DNA of 64,000 nucleotides. Source: CAWAND01 sp963783335 (GTDB taxonomy: Bacteria; Chloroflexota; Anaerolineae; Anaerolineales; E44-bin32). The stretch covers positions 372,001 to 436,000 of the forward strand of contig CAWAND010000010.1 in assembly GCA_963783335.1 (NCBI GenBank), given 5' to 3'. This document shows, piece after piece, positions 1 to 8,833 of the stretch (position 1 is its first letter; the number at the start of each line of letters is the position of its first letter). A program made the translations under genes and the position numbers. Below the pieces are notes generated by a model. It was not told the origin of the DNA, made no database searches, and saw only the letters and a list, made by a program, of their open reading frames with translations.

Positions 1-432
1 CCTCCCCTGGACCTGCGCGCCTCGCCCCTGCTGGTGCCCATCGGCCACACGCTGGTGGCTTTTCCGTTTGTGGTGCGCAGTTTGACTCCCGCTCTGCGCA
101 GCATCCAGCCGCGGCTGCGCCAGGCGGCGGCCGTGCTAGGCGCCAGCCCGCGCCAGGTGCTGCGCCATATCGACCTGCCCCTGGTCGGGCGTGCGGTGCT
201 GGTGGCGGCCGCCTTTGCCTTCTCGATTTCGCTGGGCGAGTTTGGCGCCACCTCGCTCATCGCCCGGCCGGAGCACCCCACCGTGCCGATCTTGATCTAC
301 CGCTTTCTCTCCCGCCCCGGCACGCTAAACTACGGGCAGGCTATGGCGCTGAGCACGCTGCTGATGTTAGTCACCGGCGGCGGGATGCTGGCCATCGAAC
401 GCATGCGAATCGCCGACGTGGGAGAATTTTGA
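1..432 (+). CDS. ABC transporter permease, C-terminal part
   Basis: The open frame enters from the left window edge, so only about the last 143 residues are seen. It carries the membrane-permease EAA loop (AAAVLGASPRQVLRHIDLPL, around residues 42-61) followed by three hydrophobic segments. This is the fold of binding-protein-dependent importer permeases of the thiamine/iron/sulfate type, in which the EAA loop docks on the ATPase. The stop lies 4 bases before the ATPase start, so the two are an operon. The conserved GEFGATSLIARPE stretch is typical of ThiP/FbpB/CysU-like permeases. The substrate cannot be decided because the binding protein is outside the window. Confidence 0.85.
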   Translation, partial: PPLDLRASPLLVPIGHTLVAFPFVVRSLTPALRSIQPRLRQAAAVLGASPRQVLRHIDLPLVGRAVLVAAAFAFSISLGEFGATSLIARPEHPTVPILIYRFLSRPGTLNYGQAMALSTLLMLVTGGGMLAIERMRIADVGEF

Positions 433-436
433 CCCC

Positions 437-1506
437 ATGAAAAGCTCCCCTCCTCCCCATGAAGGCACCGGGCTTCAGGCCGTCGCCCTGCACAAGGCCT
501 TCGGCGACCTGCGGGCCGTGGACGGCGTCTCCTTCGACGTGCACCGGGGCGAAATCCTGGCCTTGCTCGGGCCGAGCGGCTGCGGCAAAGAGCACCACTC
601 TGCACCTGATCGCCGGACTGGAACCGCTCGAATTCGGGCCGCGTTCTGTGGGACGGGCGAGACCTGGCCGGCGTGCCACCTCATGCCCGCGGTTTCGGCT
701 TGATGTTCCAGGACTTCGCCCTTTTCCCGCATATGGATGTCTTCCACAACCTGGCCTTCGGGCTGCGGATGCTGGATCACGCCCCGGATGAAATCCGCGT
801 TCGGGTCGCCTCCATGCTGGACCTGGTTGGGCTGGCAGGCTTTGAGACCCGCGCCGTCGATGAGCTGTCCGGCGGTGAGCGCCAGCGGGTTGCCTTGGCG
901 CGTTCGCTGGCCCCCCGGCCAAAGCTGCTGATGCTCGACGAGCCGTTGGGCGACCTCGACCGTGCCCTCAAGGAGGAGCTGATGCTGGAACTGCCCGACC
1001 TGCTGGGGGAGCTTCAGCAGACGGCGATCTACGTCACCCACGACCAGGAGGAGGCCTTCGCCGTCGCCGACCGCGTGCTGGTCCTCAACCACGGCCGGGT
1101 GGAGCAGATCGACACCCCCGAAGCGATGTTCCGCCGGCCGGCCAGCCCCTTCGTGGCCCGCTTCCTGGGCCTCGATAATCTGATCCCCGGCCGTGTGGTG
1201 CGTGACGGCGCCGGCTGGGCGGCGGAAACGAGCCTGGGCACCTTCCCGGTGCAAGCCGAGGCGGCGGGGGAGGTCACGCTCCTCATCCGGCCGGATGCGG
1301 CCGCGCTGGACGGCGGCCGCGGCCCGATCCTGGAAGGCCTCGTCGTCGAGCGGTCCTTCCGCGGCAGCCAGCTCAGGGCGGTCATCCAGGCCGCGTCCGG
1401 GCAGCACCTGACCTTCGTCTTCAGTTTCTGGGATGGGTTCCCGGAGGTGGGCGCGCGGGTCCGCCTCGCCCTCGATCCCGACCGGGCATTCCAGGTGCTG
1501 CCGTGA
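437..1506 (+). pseudogene. ABC importer ATP-binding protein, interrupted by two frameshifts
   Basis: The gene energises the permease just upstream. Three consecutive frames make one complete ATPase. Frame 1 carries the N-terminus and GPSGCGK of Walker A. Frame 2 carries the rest (STTLHLIAGLEPLEFG). Frame 3 carries the Q-loop (MFQDFALFPH), signature (LSGGERQRVALARSL), Walker B (LLMLDEPLGDLD), switch His (VTHDQEEA) and a TOBE-like C-terminus. The shifts fall at AAA (587-589, where GGC-AAG-AGC is expected) and at GGGCC (636-640). Each is one extra base in a homopolymer. Removing both restores a protein of normal length (about 355 residues). Either a recent pseudogene or, more likely, sequencing error. 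The stop overlaps the next gene's GTG start. Confidence 0.85.
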
Positions 1507-1988
1507 GCGATCCGGTGACGGTCCACAAGCTCGACGCCGCCGGGACCGAGGTCTGGCGATACACCGGCCGCTTCCTGTCTCGGACGCCGACGGAGTGGAA
1601 GCTGGAAGCGATCTTCGATCGCGCCAAGGCGCGGGTCGGGGATTTGACGATCCTCGCAGGGGACCGCTTCGTGGAGACCTTCTACGCCGACCGCTGGTAC
1701 AACGTGTTCGAGATCCACGATGGCCAGACGGGCGAACTGAAGGGCTGGTACTGCAACCTGGCCCGCCCGGCGCGCCTGGAAGGGTCCGACCTAACCCAGG
1801 AGGACCTGGCTCTGGACCTGGTGGTGTATCCGGACGGTCGGATGGAAGTCCACGACCGGGAGGAGTTCGAGGCGCTGGCGCTGTCCGAAGAAGAACGCGC
1901 CCTCGTCGAAGCCAGCCTGTTGGAGCTCAAATCCCTGGCCGCCGCTGGGGAGGGTCCGTTTCGCACCTTGGAACGGCCCCAAGACTAG
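1503..1988 (+). CDS. DUF402 domain protein
   Basis: 161 residues starting at a GTG that overlaps the ATPase stop by 4 bases, so translation is probably coupled. The core matches the DUF402 family: FYADRWYNVFEIHD, then LKGWYCNL, then LDLVVYPDGR and an acidic segment ending EEFEALALSEEE. The conserved Tyr, Asp and Glu residues of that core line the metal-dependent phosphate site in characterised relatives (FomD and nucleoside-phosphate phosphatases). Hydrolysis of a phosphate ester or nucleotide is therefore plausible. Its partner or substrate is unknown, and its place at the end of an importer operon does not settle it. Confidence 0.75.
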   Translation: MSDPVTVHKLDAAGTEVWRYTGRFLSRTPTEWKLEAIFDRAKARVGDLTILAGDRFVETFYADRWYNVFEIHDGQTGELKGWYCNLARPARLEGSDLTQEDLALDLVVYPDGRMEVHDREEFEALALSEEERALVEASLLELKSLAAAGEGPFRTLERPQD

Positions 1989-2009
1989 GGGACAGTCGGA
2001 GTTGGTCTT

Positions 2010-2447
2010 TCAAAGGTCCTTACGGAAGACCCACAATCGTTCGACCGCCTGAAATCCCACCGCTGCATGGGCCGCCAGGCCCAGTGTATTGTCAACCAAC
2101 GTGTCCGATCCCAGCTCCTTGTACCCCGCTTCACGGCACCACGTCTCAGCCGCCGTCATCAGGGCTTCCCCCACACCCCGACGCCGGTGGTCGGGTTCAA
2201 CGTACCAACCTTCGACATGCGGCACCGGGGAGCTCAAACATCCTTCGGCATAGGACCGTAGGCCAAGCTCTATGAACCCCACACGTCGACCCGCAACCTC
2301 GGCCACAAAGACGGTCAGGGGCGGATTGCTCGCCAAGGCTCGTCGTGCGTCATCCGCCAGCTCAGCCACGAACTCATCGGGCCAGAGCCGGGCGCGCAGG
2401 GAGATCCAATCATCGATATCTTGTTGGTTCAATGGGCGAACGAGCAT
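2010..2447 (-). CDS. GNAT acetyltransferase resembling aminoglycoside 6'-N-acetyltransferase
   Basis: 145 residues, a complete single GNAT domain. The acetyl-CoA pyrophosphate loop is visible as RRRGVGEAL. Around it are features shared with the AAC(6')-I group: LRARLWPD near the N-terminus, SPVPHVEGWYVEP before the loop, then SDTLVDN, AAVGFQ and the terminal ERLWVFRKDL. AAC(6')-I enzymes acetylate the 6'-amine of aminoglycosides. Chromosomal homologues often have an unknown natural substrate, so resistance is an inference. It is convergent with the DUF402 gene and not linked to any mobile element or other resistance gene here. Confidence 0.7.
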   Translation of the reverse strand: MLVRPLNQQDIDDWISLRARLWPDEFVAELADDARRALASNPPLTVFVAEVAGRRVGFIELGLRSYAEGCLSSPVPHVEGWYVEPDHRRRGVGEALMTAAETWCREAGYKELGSDTLVDNTLGLAAHAAVGFQAVERLWVFRKDL

Positions 2448-2489
2448 CAGGCGAGGTGTCGCCCGAGAAGAGGGCTCACCCGACCCCGC

Positions 2490-2708
2490 TCAGGGGAGGG
2501 TGGCTGGCGTCGGCGAAAGGCCGGGAATGAGCAGCTTGACGGCCTGGTCGCCATAGGTCCAGCCCAGGAACATCACCAAGCAGCAGCTGCACATGAGCGC
2601 CACGACAACCAGCGCCACCACGACCCAGATCATCGGCCTCTGGCCCAGATCGACCGGGTCCTCCATCTTCTCTTCGGACTTCTTAGACGCCGCAGCTTTC
2701 TTGGCCAT
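2490..2708 (-). CDS. Small single-pass membrane protein, unknown function
   Basis: 72 residues. A Lys-rich cytoplasmic head (about residues 1-16) is followed by one strong membrane segment (MIWVVVALVVVALM and on, about 26-50) containing a CSCC cluster, then a short Pro-rich tail. A GGAGG ribosome binding site sits 6 bases before the ATG. It is the last of three small membrane-protein genes on this strand and may be co-transcribed with the DUF4190 gene. I do not recognise a family. Confidence 0.55.
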   Translation of the reverse strand: MAKKAAASKKSEEKMEDPVDLGQRPMIWVVVALVVVALMCSCCLVMFLGWTYGDQAVKLLIPGLSPTPATLP

Positions 2709-2747
2709 CTGTGCCTCCTGGCTATGCCCGTGCGCGTTGTGCCGATG

Positions 2748-3104
2748 TCATATGAACACCACCAGCAGAGGCAAGGCGGCGCTCGATTTTTCGATGGTCG
2801 AGGCGAAAAGCCCCAGGCACAGCGAGATGCCAATGACCGATCCCACCATGCAGAAGCCAAGCACCGATAGGCCGACGCCGATACACCCGAGGATCAACCC
2901 GGCCAGGGCCAGGCCGTCGCCCTGGATCGCGCCGCCGGCCGCCTCGATCTCGCGTCGGGCAAACCAGCCCGTCACAACGGCCACCAGGCTGCCCGCCAGC
3001 GGAAACAGCGTGAATCCGGTCACACCGGCGATCAAGCTGATCACGGCCAGGGTGCTGGTGGGCGCCGCCGCGGGCGCCGATTGGGTAGCTCGTTTGGCAG
3101 CCAT
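2748..3104 (-). CDS. DUF4190-like membrane protein
   Basis: 118 residues with three hydrophobic segments. The first pair flanks the short motif GWFARREI, followed by a Gly-rich stretch (GDGLALAGLILGCIGVGLS). That arrangement (helix, A-RREI loop, GxGLALAGLILG helix) is the DUF4190 signature, found in small Gram-positive and Chloroflexi membrane proteins of unknown role. AAGGAGG lies upstream of the ATG. It lies between the DUF4126 gene and the 72-residue membrane protein on the same strand. Confidence 0.65.
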   Translation of the reverse strand: MAAKRATQSAPAAAPTSTLAVISLIAGVTGFTLFPLAGSLVAVVTGWFARREIEAAGGAIQGDGLALAGLILGCIGVGLSVLGFCMVGSVIGISLCLGLFASTIEKSSAALPLLVVFI

Positions 3105-3134
3105 TGAAAGCGTTGCCTCCTTGTCTCAGGCGGG

Positions 3135-3704
3135 TCAGGCCGTCCGCATACGCACGCTTCGGCGCCAGAGCCACCACACGAAAAGGGAGGTGAGCACGAT
3201 GATCAGCGCGGCGATGATGACCGGGATCACCACGGCCAGGATGGAAAGCACCGTCGCCAGGATGTCCTCGGCTACGCTGACCAGCACGTTGCCTGTACCG
3301 CCCGTGGTGGCTGTCACGGCGGGGCGGATGGCGGCCGACTTGGCCGCGTGCACCGCGCCCGCCACAAGCAAGCCGGCGATGACCGCCAGGATGGGGTTCA
3401 TCTGGTTCACTACGCCGGCGTTGGAGGCGAACAGAATCGCCCCGGCCGCCGGACGGACAAACGTTTGAACCACGTCGTTGACGTGGTTGACCATCGGCAC
3501 CTTGTCGGCGAAGAACTCGATCGTGATCAGGACCGCCAGCGCCCCGATCACCCACCAGCTGGTCATGGCGTCCCAAGGCGGAGACAGCCTGATCCAGTGG
3601 GTGTACCGAGCGGTTAGGGACACCACCAGCAGGGGAATGTAAGCGTTCAACCCGGCGCTGGCCGAGAGTCCGAAAGCCGAGAACAGACTGGTGAAGGCGT
3701 CCAT
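3135..3704 (-). CDS. DUF4126 family membrane protein
   Basis: About 189 residues, with four to five predicted membrane segments. The N-terminus (FSAFGLSASAGLNAYIPLL) is the hallmark of DUF4126, followed by EFFADKVP and NDVVQTFVRPAAGAI, which are also conserved in the family. I chose the second ATG (3704) because AAGG sits about 9 bases ahead of it and family members start with a similar MDxxxSxFSAFGLS; the first ATG is at 3713. Function is unknown; the family is annotated only as integral membrane proteins. Confidence 0.75.
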   Translation of the reverse strand: MDAFTSLFSAFGLSASAGLNAYIPLLVVSLTARYTHWIRLSPPWDAMTSWWVIGALAVLITIEFFADKVPMVNHVNDVVQTFVRPAAGAILFASNAGVVNQMNPILAVIAGLLVAGAVHAAKSAAIRPAVTATTGGTGNVLVSVAEDILATVLSILAVVIPVIIAALIIVLTSLFVWWLWRRSVRMRTA

Positions 3705-3810
3705 CGTGACCATCCTTGCAGGCCGTTTTCACCTGATTCCAGCGGCGGTCCGCTTCTTGCGCCTGCCGCGTCATTATAGCCGACGGGTGTGCGCCGTCCA
3801 ACCGTTTTGC

Positions 3811-3839
3811 TTGACGCTCCCTATGGCGCCCGTTATAAT
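3811..3839 (+). promoter_or_regulatory. Sigma-70-type promoter for tRNA-Asn
   Basis: TTGACG (3811-3816), a 17-base spacer, then a perfect TATAAT (3834-3839), placed 10 bases before the mature tRNA 5' end. This is a textbook stable-RNA promoter. Confidence 0.9.
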
Positions 3840-3849
3840 CCGAGCGCTT

Positions 3850-3922
3850 TCCTCGGTAGCTCAATCGGCAGAGCAACCGGCTGTTAACCGGTGGGTTGTA
3901 GGTTCGAGTCCTACCCGAGGAG
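3850..3922 (+). tRNA. tRNA-Asn (anticodon GTT)
   Basis: A full cloverleaf folds by eye. The acceptor stem is TCCTCGG with CCGAGGA. The D-arm is GCTC/GAGC. The anticodon stem ACCGG/CCGGT holds loop CTGTTAA with anticodon GTT. The T-stem GTAGG/CCTAC holds loop TTCGAGT. The discriminator is G. The CCA end is not encoded (the DNA reads CCT). A strong promoter precedes it and a terminator follows. Confidence 0.97.
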
Positions 3923-3941
3923 CCTGCCCCACACGGCAATG

Positions 3942-3971
3942 AAACCGCCCCTCTTCAAGGGGCGGTTTTTT
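3942..3971 (+). terminator. Rho-independent terminator after tRNA-Asn
   Basis: AAACCGCCCC pairs with GGGGCGGTTT across a 7-base loop and runs into six Ts (3966-3971). It lies 20 bases after the tRNA. Read on the minus strand it is also a hairpin ending in three Ts, so it may weakly serve the convergent glycosyltransferase gene. Confidence 0.9.
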
Positions 3972-4007
3972 GTTCAAGGTATGTCACTTGATTGATGGCG
4001 GTTGGGC

Positions 4008-7000
4008 CTACGGTCCGGCGGCGCAGATCCCCGGCTCGAAGCGCTCCAGGCGGTTGTTGCCGGTGTCGACCACCCAGGCGCGGCAGTCCGGATCGAAGAT
4101 CAGGCCGGTGGGCAGGTCCATCTGGCCCGGGCCCTGACCGTAGTCGCCCCAGGCCATGTCGAACTTGCCGTCGGGCGAGAAGCACAGGATGCGGTAGCCC
4201 TCGGGATCGCTGGCGCAGACGTGGCCATCAGGCGCGGCCGCCAGATAAGGCTTGTTGTCCAGCGACTGGCCGAACCAGGCTTCCATCGGCCATTCGTCGA
4301 CCGCCTGGAATTGGTTGGGCGAGCTCTCCTCGAACACCTGGATGCGCTGATTCCACGTGTCGGCCACATATAGGCGGCCGTCGGGGCCCATCGCCAGGCC
4401 GACCGGTTCCTCAAACTGGCCCAGGTCGATCCCCTGCTGGCCGATGACCCCCAGCGGGCGGTCCTGGCTGTCGAAGAAGACGATGCGCTTGTTGCCGGTG
4501 TCCGAGACGAACACCCGGCCCTGGGAATCTACCATCACATCGCGCGGGCCCCAGAACGCCGTTGGCGACTCGGCCTGGCCGAAGGTCCCAAACTGGCCCA
4601 GCAGCTGACCATCGGGCGAAAAGTGCTCGATCCTGTGGTTCCAGGTGTCGGCGACATAGACCGTCCCGTCCGGCGCCACCCCGATGCCGCCCCATGCCTG
4701 GCCAAAGGGGGCCGGCGGCGATTGGCTCGGGTCCAGGAAGGTGGCCCAGGCGTTCAAGAAGGTGCCATCGGCGGCGTAATGCTCGACACGGCCGTTGCCG
4801 GCGTCGGCCACGAACAACGAGCCGTCCGGCGCCAGGGCCGCATCGCGCGGTCTGTTCAGCTGGCCCGGCCCGACGCCGCCCTCACCGACAACCACATCCG
4901 GATTGAGCTGGACCGTGCCGTCAGCATAGGGGTCGGTCTGTGTTTGTGGGGCTGCCGCCGTCACCTCGGTCGGGCCGGCATCCCAGATCAGGGCCGCCAT
5001 ATCGTTGCGCACATAGAGCCGCATCTTGTTGGCTGGGCTCCAATTGCGCAAGGACATGTCCTTTTGCGTCACCTTGCCGTAATCCGTGTAGTCGCGATTG
5101 AACCAGATCTGCCACAACGCTTCGCGGTAGTCAGGCGAAGAAATGGCGCCCCAGATGCGGTTCCAGTTGAGGTCGAAATAGTCCTGCATCGGCCACCACA
5201 GCCGGTTGTATTCAAAGGTTTGATACTGGCCCCGCAGCAGTGATTCCACTTTGGACCAGTTCTGCTGGCCGGCCAGGATAACCGGGTAATCGGCCAGCTG
5301 GCGGGTGGGGTTGTCCTGATAGAAGAGCGCGTTGGGATAGTTGCGCAGGTACCACCAGTACGGATAGCTCGTATCGTTGTCGTAGGCGACCTTGATGTCC
5401 AGGCCGCCCGTCGTCCGCCGGGAAAGATCCTCGATTTGGGCCAGAGCGGTCTTGGGGCCGCGCGCCGAGTGGGCGTAGACCAGGAATTCGGTGGCTTCGT
5501 CATAGTTGACGTAGGCAGCCCGGAAGGCCGCCCGTGCCGTCAGGAAGAACAGGATCACCAGCGACACCAGGCCGGCCAGGCGGCGCAGCGCCAGCCAGGA
5601 GCTGTTGGGCGCCACGCGCCACAGCGCCACCGCCGCCAGGGTCACCGTCGCCAGGTCGATGATCAAGCCGCTGGTCGCCCGCAGCTGATCCAACCCCTGC
5701 CCGCTGAATGGGGGCACCGACCCCAACAGGACACCCAGGGCGCGGGCCAGGGCCAGCAGGCCGATGGCCAGGATCGCCAGGGTCAGCCAACCGGCGGCCT
5801 TGCCCAAGACGTTCCGGTCGAGCCGGTCCAAGAATCCGCCAAACACCCAGCCGGAAAGCAGGATCATGGGCAGGGTCAGGTGGACCGTCAGCCACGGCAT
5901 GCGCTCGCCGGCGAAGGAAAAGGCGATCAGCGACGTGACCACCCAGTAGCCGATGTACAGCAGGACCGGGAAGTGCTGGACTTCCGGAACCACCAGGTCG
6001 GCCTGCGGTTCGTCGGGCGCCTCCGCCTCGTCGGCCGGTATGGCTACGTCTTCGTCAGCCTCGTTGTCGGCTGGCGATTGGCCGCGAATCCAGCTGCGCA
6101 GGCCGATGACGCCGGCCGCCACCGAACCCATGGCGGGCAGATACGCGTAGATGGGAATCTGGATCAAGACATAATAGTAGAGCGGCTGGGTGCCTCGCTG
6201 GACCCCCTGCTGAACCAGCCAATAGCCGAGCGAGCCGACCAGGCCGGTGAAGAAGCCAAAGGGATGAGTGAAGAAGGTCGTGTAGAAGAGCGTGAACAGG
6301 GTAAAGAAAATGGCTGCGGAAATCAGCCAGCGCCGCCAATGCCAGGCCAAGCCGATGCCCAGGCTAATCAGCCCCAGGCCGACCGCCACGGCGATGGTTT
6401 GATTGAGCTGCACCTGATCCTGATAGGCCAGTGGATCCCAGCCCAGAATCTGCGACGGCAGGGCCGCCAGCTGCGGGATGGTCAGCGTCATGGTGACCAC
6501 CAGGATGTCGAGCGACGGGAAAGCCGTTCGCAGGCGCTGGCCGAAGCCGCGGATCAAGGTCACCCCGGCCACGACGAAACCAGCGATCCCGATCAAGGCC
6601 AGGATCTGCACCAGCGGCGTGGTGGCGATGGTGTTGGCATCCCCGGCCTCGGTCCGCAGGACGAAGAAGTAGGCCAGCGCCGATCCCAGGCCGAGCAGGC
6701 CGGCGGCTGTCCCGGCCATGAATCCCCACTTCAAAGGATTCCCCGGCCATGCGCTGGAAAGGACGCGCCAGATGAAGTAGACGCCCAGGAAGAACGACAG
6801 CTGGGCGACGTAGATGAAAGCCGTCTCCTTGGTGACATACATCAAGGCCAGCGCCGCCGCCAGAATGTACAGCTGCTTCGGCCGGCGCGTCTCGAAGTAA
6901 CGAAAGACGGCCCAGACCATGAGCAAGGCCTCGGCCGCCACCAGGGCTTCATTGCGCGCGTAGCGCGAGTAATAGAGCAAGAAGGGCGAAACCACCGCCA

Positions 7001-7415
7001 TGGCGCCTGCCACCACCGCCCCGGTCCGCCCCAACCAGCGGCGGAAGGCCCAGATCAGGGCGACGGTGAGCACGCCGGCCACCGCCGCCGGAACGCGGGC
7101 GCTGGCGTCGTTGTCGCCAAACAAGAAGTACGAAAAGGCGATGGCGTGGAACTGGAACGGGCCGTGCGAAAGCGGGTCGTGCTGGTAGCCCCGCCCCTGC
7201 TCGAGAAGCCAGGAGAAATAGACATGTGTCGTCTCGTCATGGCTCATCACACGATCGCCCAGATGGACAAAACGCGTCAGCACAGCCAGAAGCACCAGCC
7301 CGATGAAGATCAACTGGAGCGTGTCCAGATTCAGCCGCGTCCCCAGCCACCGCTCAACCGTCGCTGGCCGAGACTCGGGTGTCTCCGTCATGGCTTCCAC
7401 AAATTCTTCTCCCAT
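4008..7415 (-). CDS. Agl23-like GT-C glycosyltransferase fused to an NHL-repeat propeller
   Basis: 1135 residues. The N-terminal part (about 30-650) has a dozen or more membrane segments. The conserved loop MSHDETTHVYFSWLLEQG, followed by DPLSHGPFQF, is the PMT/ArnT-like lumenal loop, whose Asp-Glu pair is catalytic in GT-C enzymes. This combination matches the TIGR03663 'flippase activity-associated protein Agl23' family. After a soluble linker (about 680-830), residues about 840-1130 carry five to six NHL repeats (for example DAALAPDGSLFVADAGNGRV and GLAMGPDGRLYVADTWNQRI), which form a beta-propeller outside the membrane. It probably transfers a lipid-linked sugar; acceptor and donor are unknown. 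A second ATG at 7391 is also possible. Confidence 0.8.
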   Translation of the reverse strand: MGEEFVEAMTETPESRPATVERWLGTRLNLDTLQLIFIGLVLLAVLTRFVHLGDRVMSHDETTHVYFSWLLEQGRGYQHDPLSHGPFQFHAIAFSYFLFGDNDASARVPAAVAGVLTVALIWAFRRWLGRTGAVVAGAMAVVSPFLLYYSRYARNEALVAAEALLMVWAVFRYFETRRPKQLYILAAALALMYVTKETAFIYVAQLSFFLGVYFIWRVLSSAWPGNPLKWGFMAGTAAGLLGLGSALAYFFVLRTEAGDANTIATTPLVQILALIGIAGFVVAGVTLIRGFGQRLRTAFPSLDILVVTMTLTIPQLAALPSQILGWDPLAYQDQVQLNQTIAVAVGLGLISLGIGLAWHWRRWLISAAIFFTLFTLFYTTFFTHPFGFFTGLVGSLGYWLVQQGVQRGTQPLYYYVLIQIPIYAYLPAMGSVAAGVIGLRSWIRGQSPADNEADEDVAIPADEAEAPDEPQADLVVPEVQHFPVLLYIGYWVVTSLIAFSFAGERMPWLTVHLTLPMILLSGWVFGGFLDRLDRNVLGKAAGWLTLAILAIGLLALARALGVLLGSVPPFSGQGLDQLRATSGLIIDLATVTLAAVALWRVAPNSSWLALRRLAGLVSLVILFFLTARAAFRAAYVNYDEATEFLVYAHSARGPKTALAQIEDLSRRTTGGLDIKVAYDNDTSYPYWWYLRNYPNALFYQDNPTRQLADYPVILAGQQNWSKVESLLRGQYQTFEYNRLWWPMQDYFDLNWNRIWGAISSPDYREALWQIWFNRDYTDYGKVTQKDMSLRNWSPANKMRLYVRNDMAALIWDAGPTEVTAAAPQTQTDPYADGTVQLNPDVVVGEGGVGPGQLNRPRDAALAPDGSLFVADAGNGRVEHYAADGTFLNAWATFLDPSQSPPAPFGQAWGGIGVAPDGTVYVADTWNHRIEHFSPDGQLLGQFGTFGQAESPTAFWGPRDVMVDSQGRVFVSDTGNKRIVFFDSQDRPLGVIGQQGIDLGQFEEPVGLAMGPDGRLYVADTWNQRIQVFEESSPNQFQAVDEWPMEAWFGQSLDNKPYLAAAPDGHVCASDPEGYRILCFSPDGKFDMAWGDYGQGPGQMDLPTGLIFDPDCRAWVVDTGNNRLERFEPGICAAGP

Positions 7416-7557
7416 AGACCGATTTGACCTGTCACCAAATATCAGGGGACAAGTTTACACCTTTCTTAACCCCGATGACTCCCTGGGGCTGTGCGGCCCC
7501 TGGCGCTCGCCCAGGATGGCCCCATCCTACCCCAGGCTGGCAGCCGGGCAGGATGAC

Positions 7558-7575
7558 TTATGAAGAAGTTCACAA
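7558..7575. promoter_or_regulatory. Rex/CRP-like palindromic operator candidate 1
   Basis: TTATGAA-GAAG-TTCACAA, one mismatch from TTGTGAA-N4-TTCACAA. It lies between genes, 143 bases upstream of the glycosyltransferase start (minus strand) and 43 bases past the end of the REC-GGDEF gene. It is one of six such sites in the window. Confidence 0.5.
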
Positions 7576-7617
7576 TAGGATTAGAGATGGGGGATTCGTG
7601 CTGCGGGGGAGCGGCGA

Positions 7618-8562
7618 TCACTCGGGCCAGGCGAGCAGCAGTTCCTGGCCGGCCGAGATGCGCTTGCCGCCGGCCTGTTTGGCCTCGTACAGCGCTTGAT
7701 CGGCTTCGTAGAGCAGATCTTCGGTGGATGAGATGCCCGGCCCCCATTCCACCACGCCCAGGCTGAAGGAGACGAAATCACCACCCACGGTCAGGTCCTG
7801 GCAGCGGGCGGCGATCCGCTCGGCCAGAATGGTGGCCTCTTTCAGATTGGCTTCGGGCAGCAGGATCAGGAATTCATCACCGCCGTAGCGGACCGAGGTG
7901 TCGATGCGCCGCACCTGGCTTTCAATGACGCTGGCCACCCGTTTGAGAACCTCGTCCCCTGCCGGATGGCCGTGGGCATCGTTGATGTGCTTCAGGTTGT
8001 CCACGTCGATCATGATCGTCGACAGGCTGCGGCCATAGCGGCGCACACGTTCCAGCTCAAGCTCAAGCGCCTCGTCCAACTTGCGCCGGTTGTAGAGCCC
8101 GGTCAGGGCGTCGGTCATCGCCAGACGCTGGACCTCTTCGAACAGCCGGTGGTTCTCCCGCAGGAGATTTCGGAAGCCCACCGCCCGCTTCAGGGCCAGG
8201 TCGAAGGCCTCCAAGGAATCCAATGGTTTGACCAAGTAGTCGTAGGCCCCGGCGCGCAGGGCCTCGATGGCGTTGTTGACCGTGGCGTAAGCCGTCATCA
8301 CGATGGCCTGCAGGTCGGGGTCCTGCTTACGCCCGACCTTGAGCACCTCCAGGCCGGATGCGCCCGGCATGTAGATATCCAAGACCAACAGGTCGAACAC
8401 TTCCTTACGCACAGCTTCCATCGCCTTCTGCCCATCGGTGGCCTGCGTGACCGTCAGACCCAGGCGTTCGGCGCGGCGAGACAAAAGCCTGCGGAACTCC
8501 TCTTCATCATCTGCGATAAGAATGTTGCCGGTGAGTTGAATTGGGACTTCGGACTCGGTCAT
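7618..8562 (-). CDS. Response regulator with GGDEF diguanylate cyclase output
   Basis: 314 residues. The receiver domain (about 12-130) has the acidic pair in ILIADDEEEF, the phospho-acceptor Asp in LLVLDIYMPG, Thr/Ala in VMTAYA and the invariant Lys in YLVKPLD. A short helical linker leads to a GGDEF domain (about 150-305) beginning DALTGLYNRRKL. The active-site motif is intact (YGGDEF), and an RxxD inhibitory site (RRID) stands 5 residues before it, so product inhibition by c-di-GMP is expected. It should make cyclic di-GMP on phosphorylation. No partner kinase is adjacent. Confidence 0.9.
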   Translation of the reverse strand: MTESEVPIQLTGNILIADDEEEFRRLLSRRAERLGLTVTQATDGQKAMEAVRKEVFDLLVLDIYMPGASGLEVLKVGRKQDPDLQAIVMTAYATVNNAIEALRAGAYDYLVKPLDSLEAFDLALKRAVGFRNLLRENHRLFEEVQRLAMTDALTGLYNRRKLDEALELELERVRRYGRSLSTIMIDVDNLKHINDAHGHPAGDEVLKRVASVIESQVRRIDTSVRYGGDEFLILLPEANLKEATILAERIAARCQDLTVGGDFVSFSLGVVEWGPGISSTEDLLYEADQALYEAKQAGGKRISAGQELLLAWPE

Positions 8563-8833
8563 TCGCTATCTCGCGTCGGCGGGCTCTCGAGTCCTTCCGC
8601 CGGAAGATCGCGGAGTCAACCCAAGGTCCAACAGCTCCAATGCTGTGCTTGTGATGTCGGGGATCCTTCTCACATACCAACTCGGTCTTCCGACCGCAAA
8701 TCACGGTCCTAGCCCTCCCCTGGACCCGACCGCTTGTTGATCAATTGTCCCATTATGAATCAAGCCGGAGCGAAAGTCCAGCGCCGATCGGCCGCGCCAT
8801 GGGCGACGGCCATCTCCTCGGCTGCCAAGAGGA

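Noticed and set aside
5436..7427. Long open frame on the plus strand (663 codons)
   Set aside because: It is antisense to the glycosyltransferase, with a Gln/Arg/Gly-rich composition typical of a GC-rich shadow frame.
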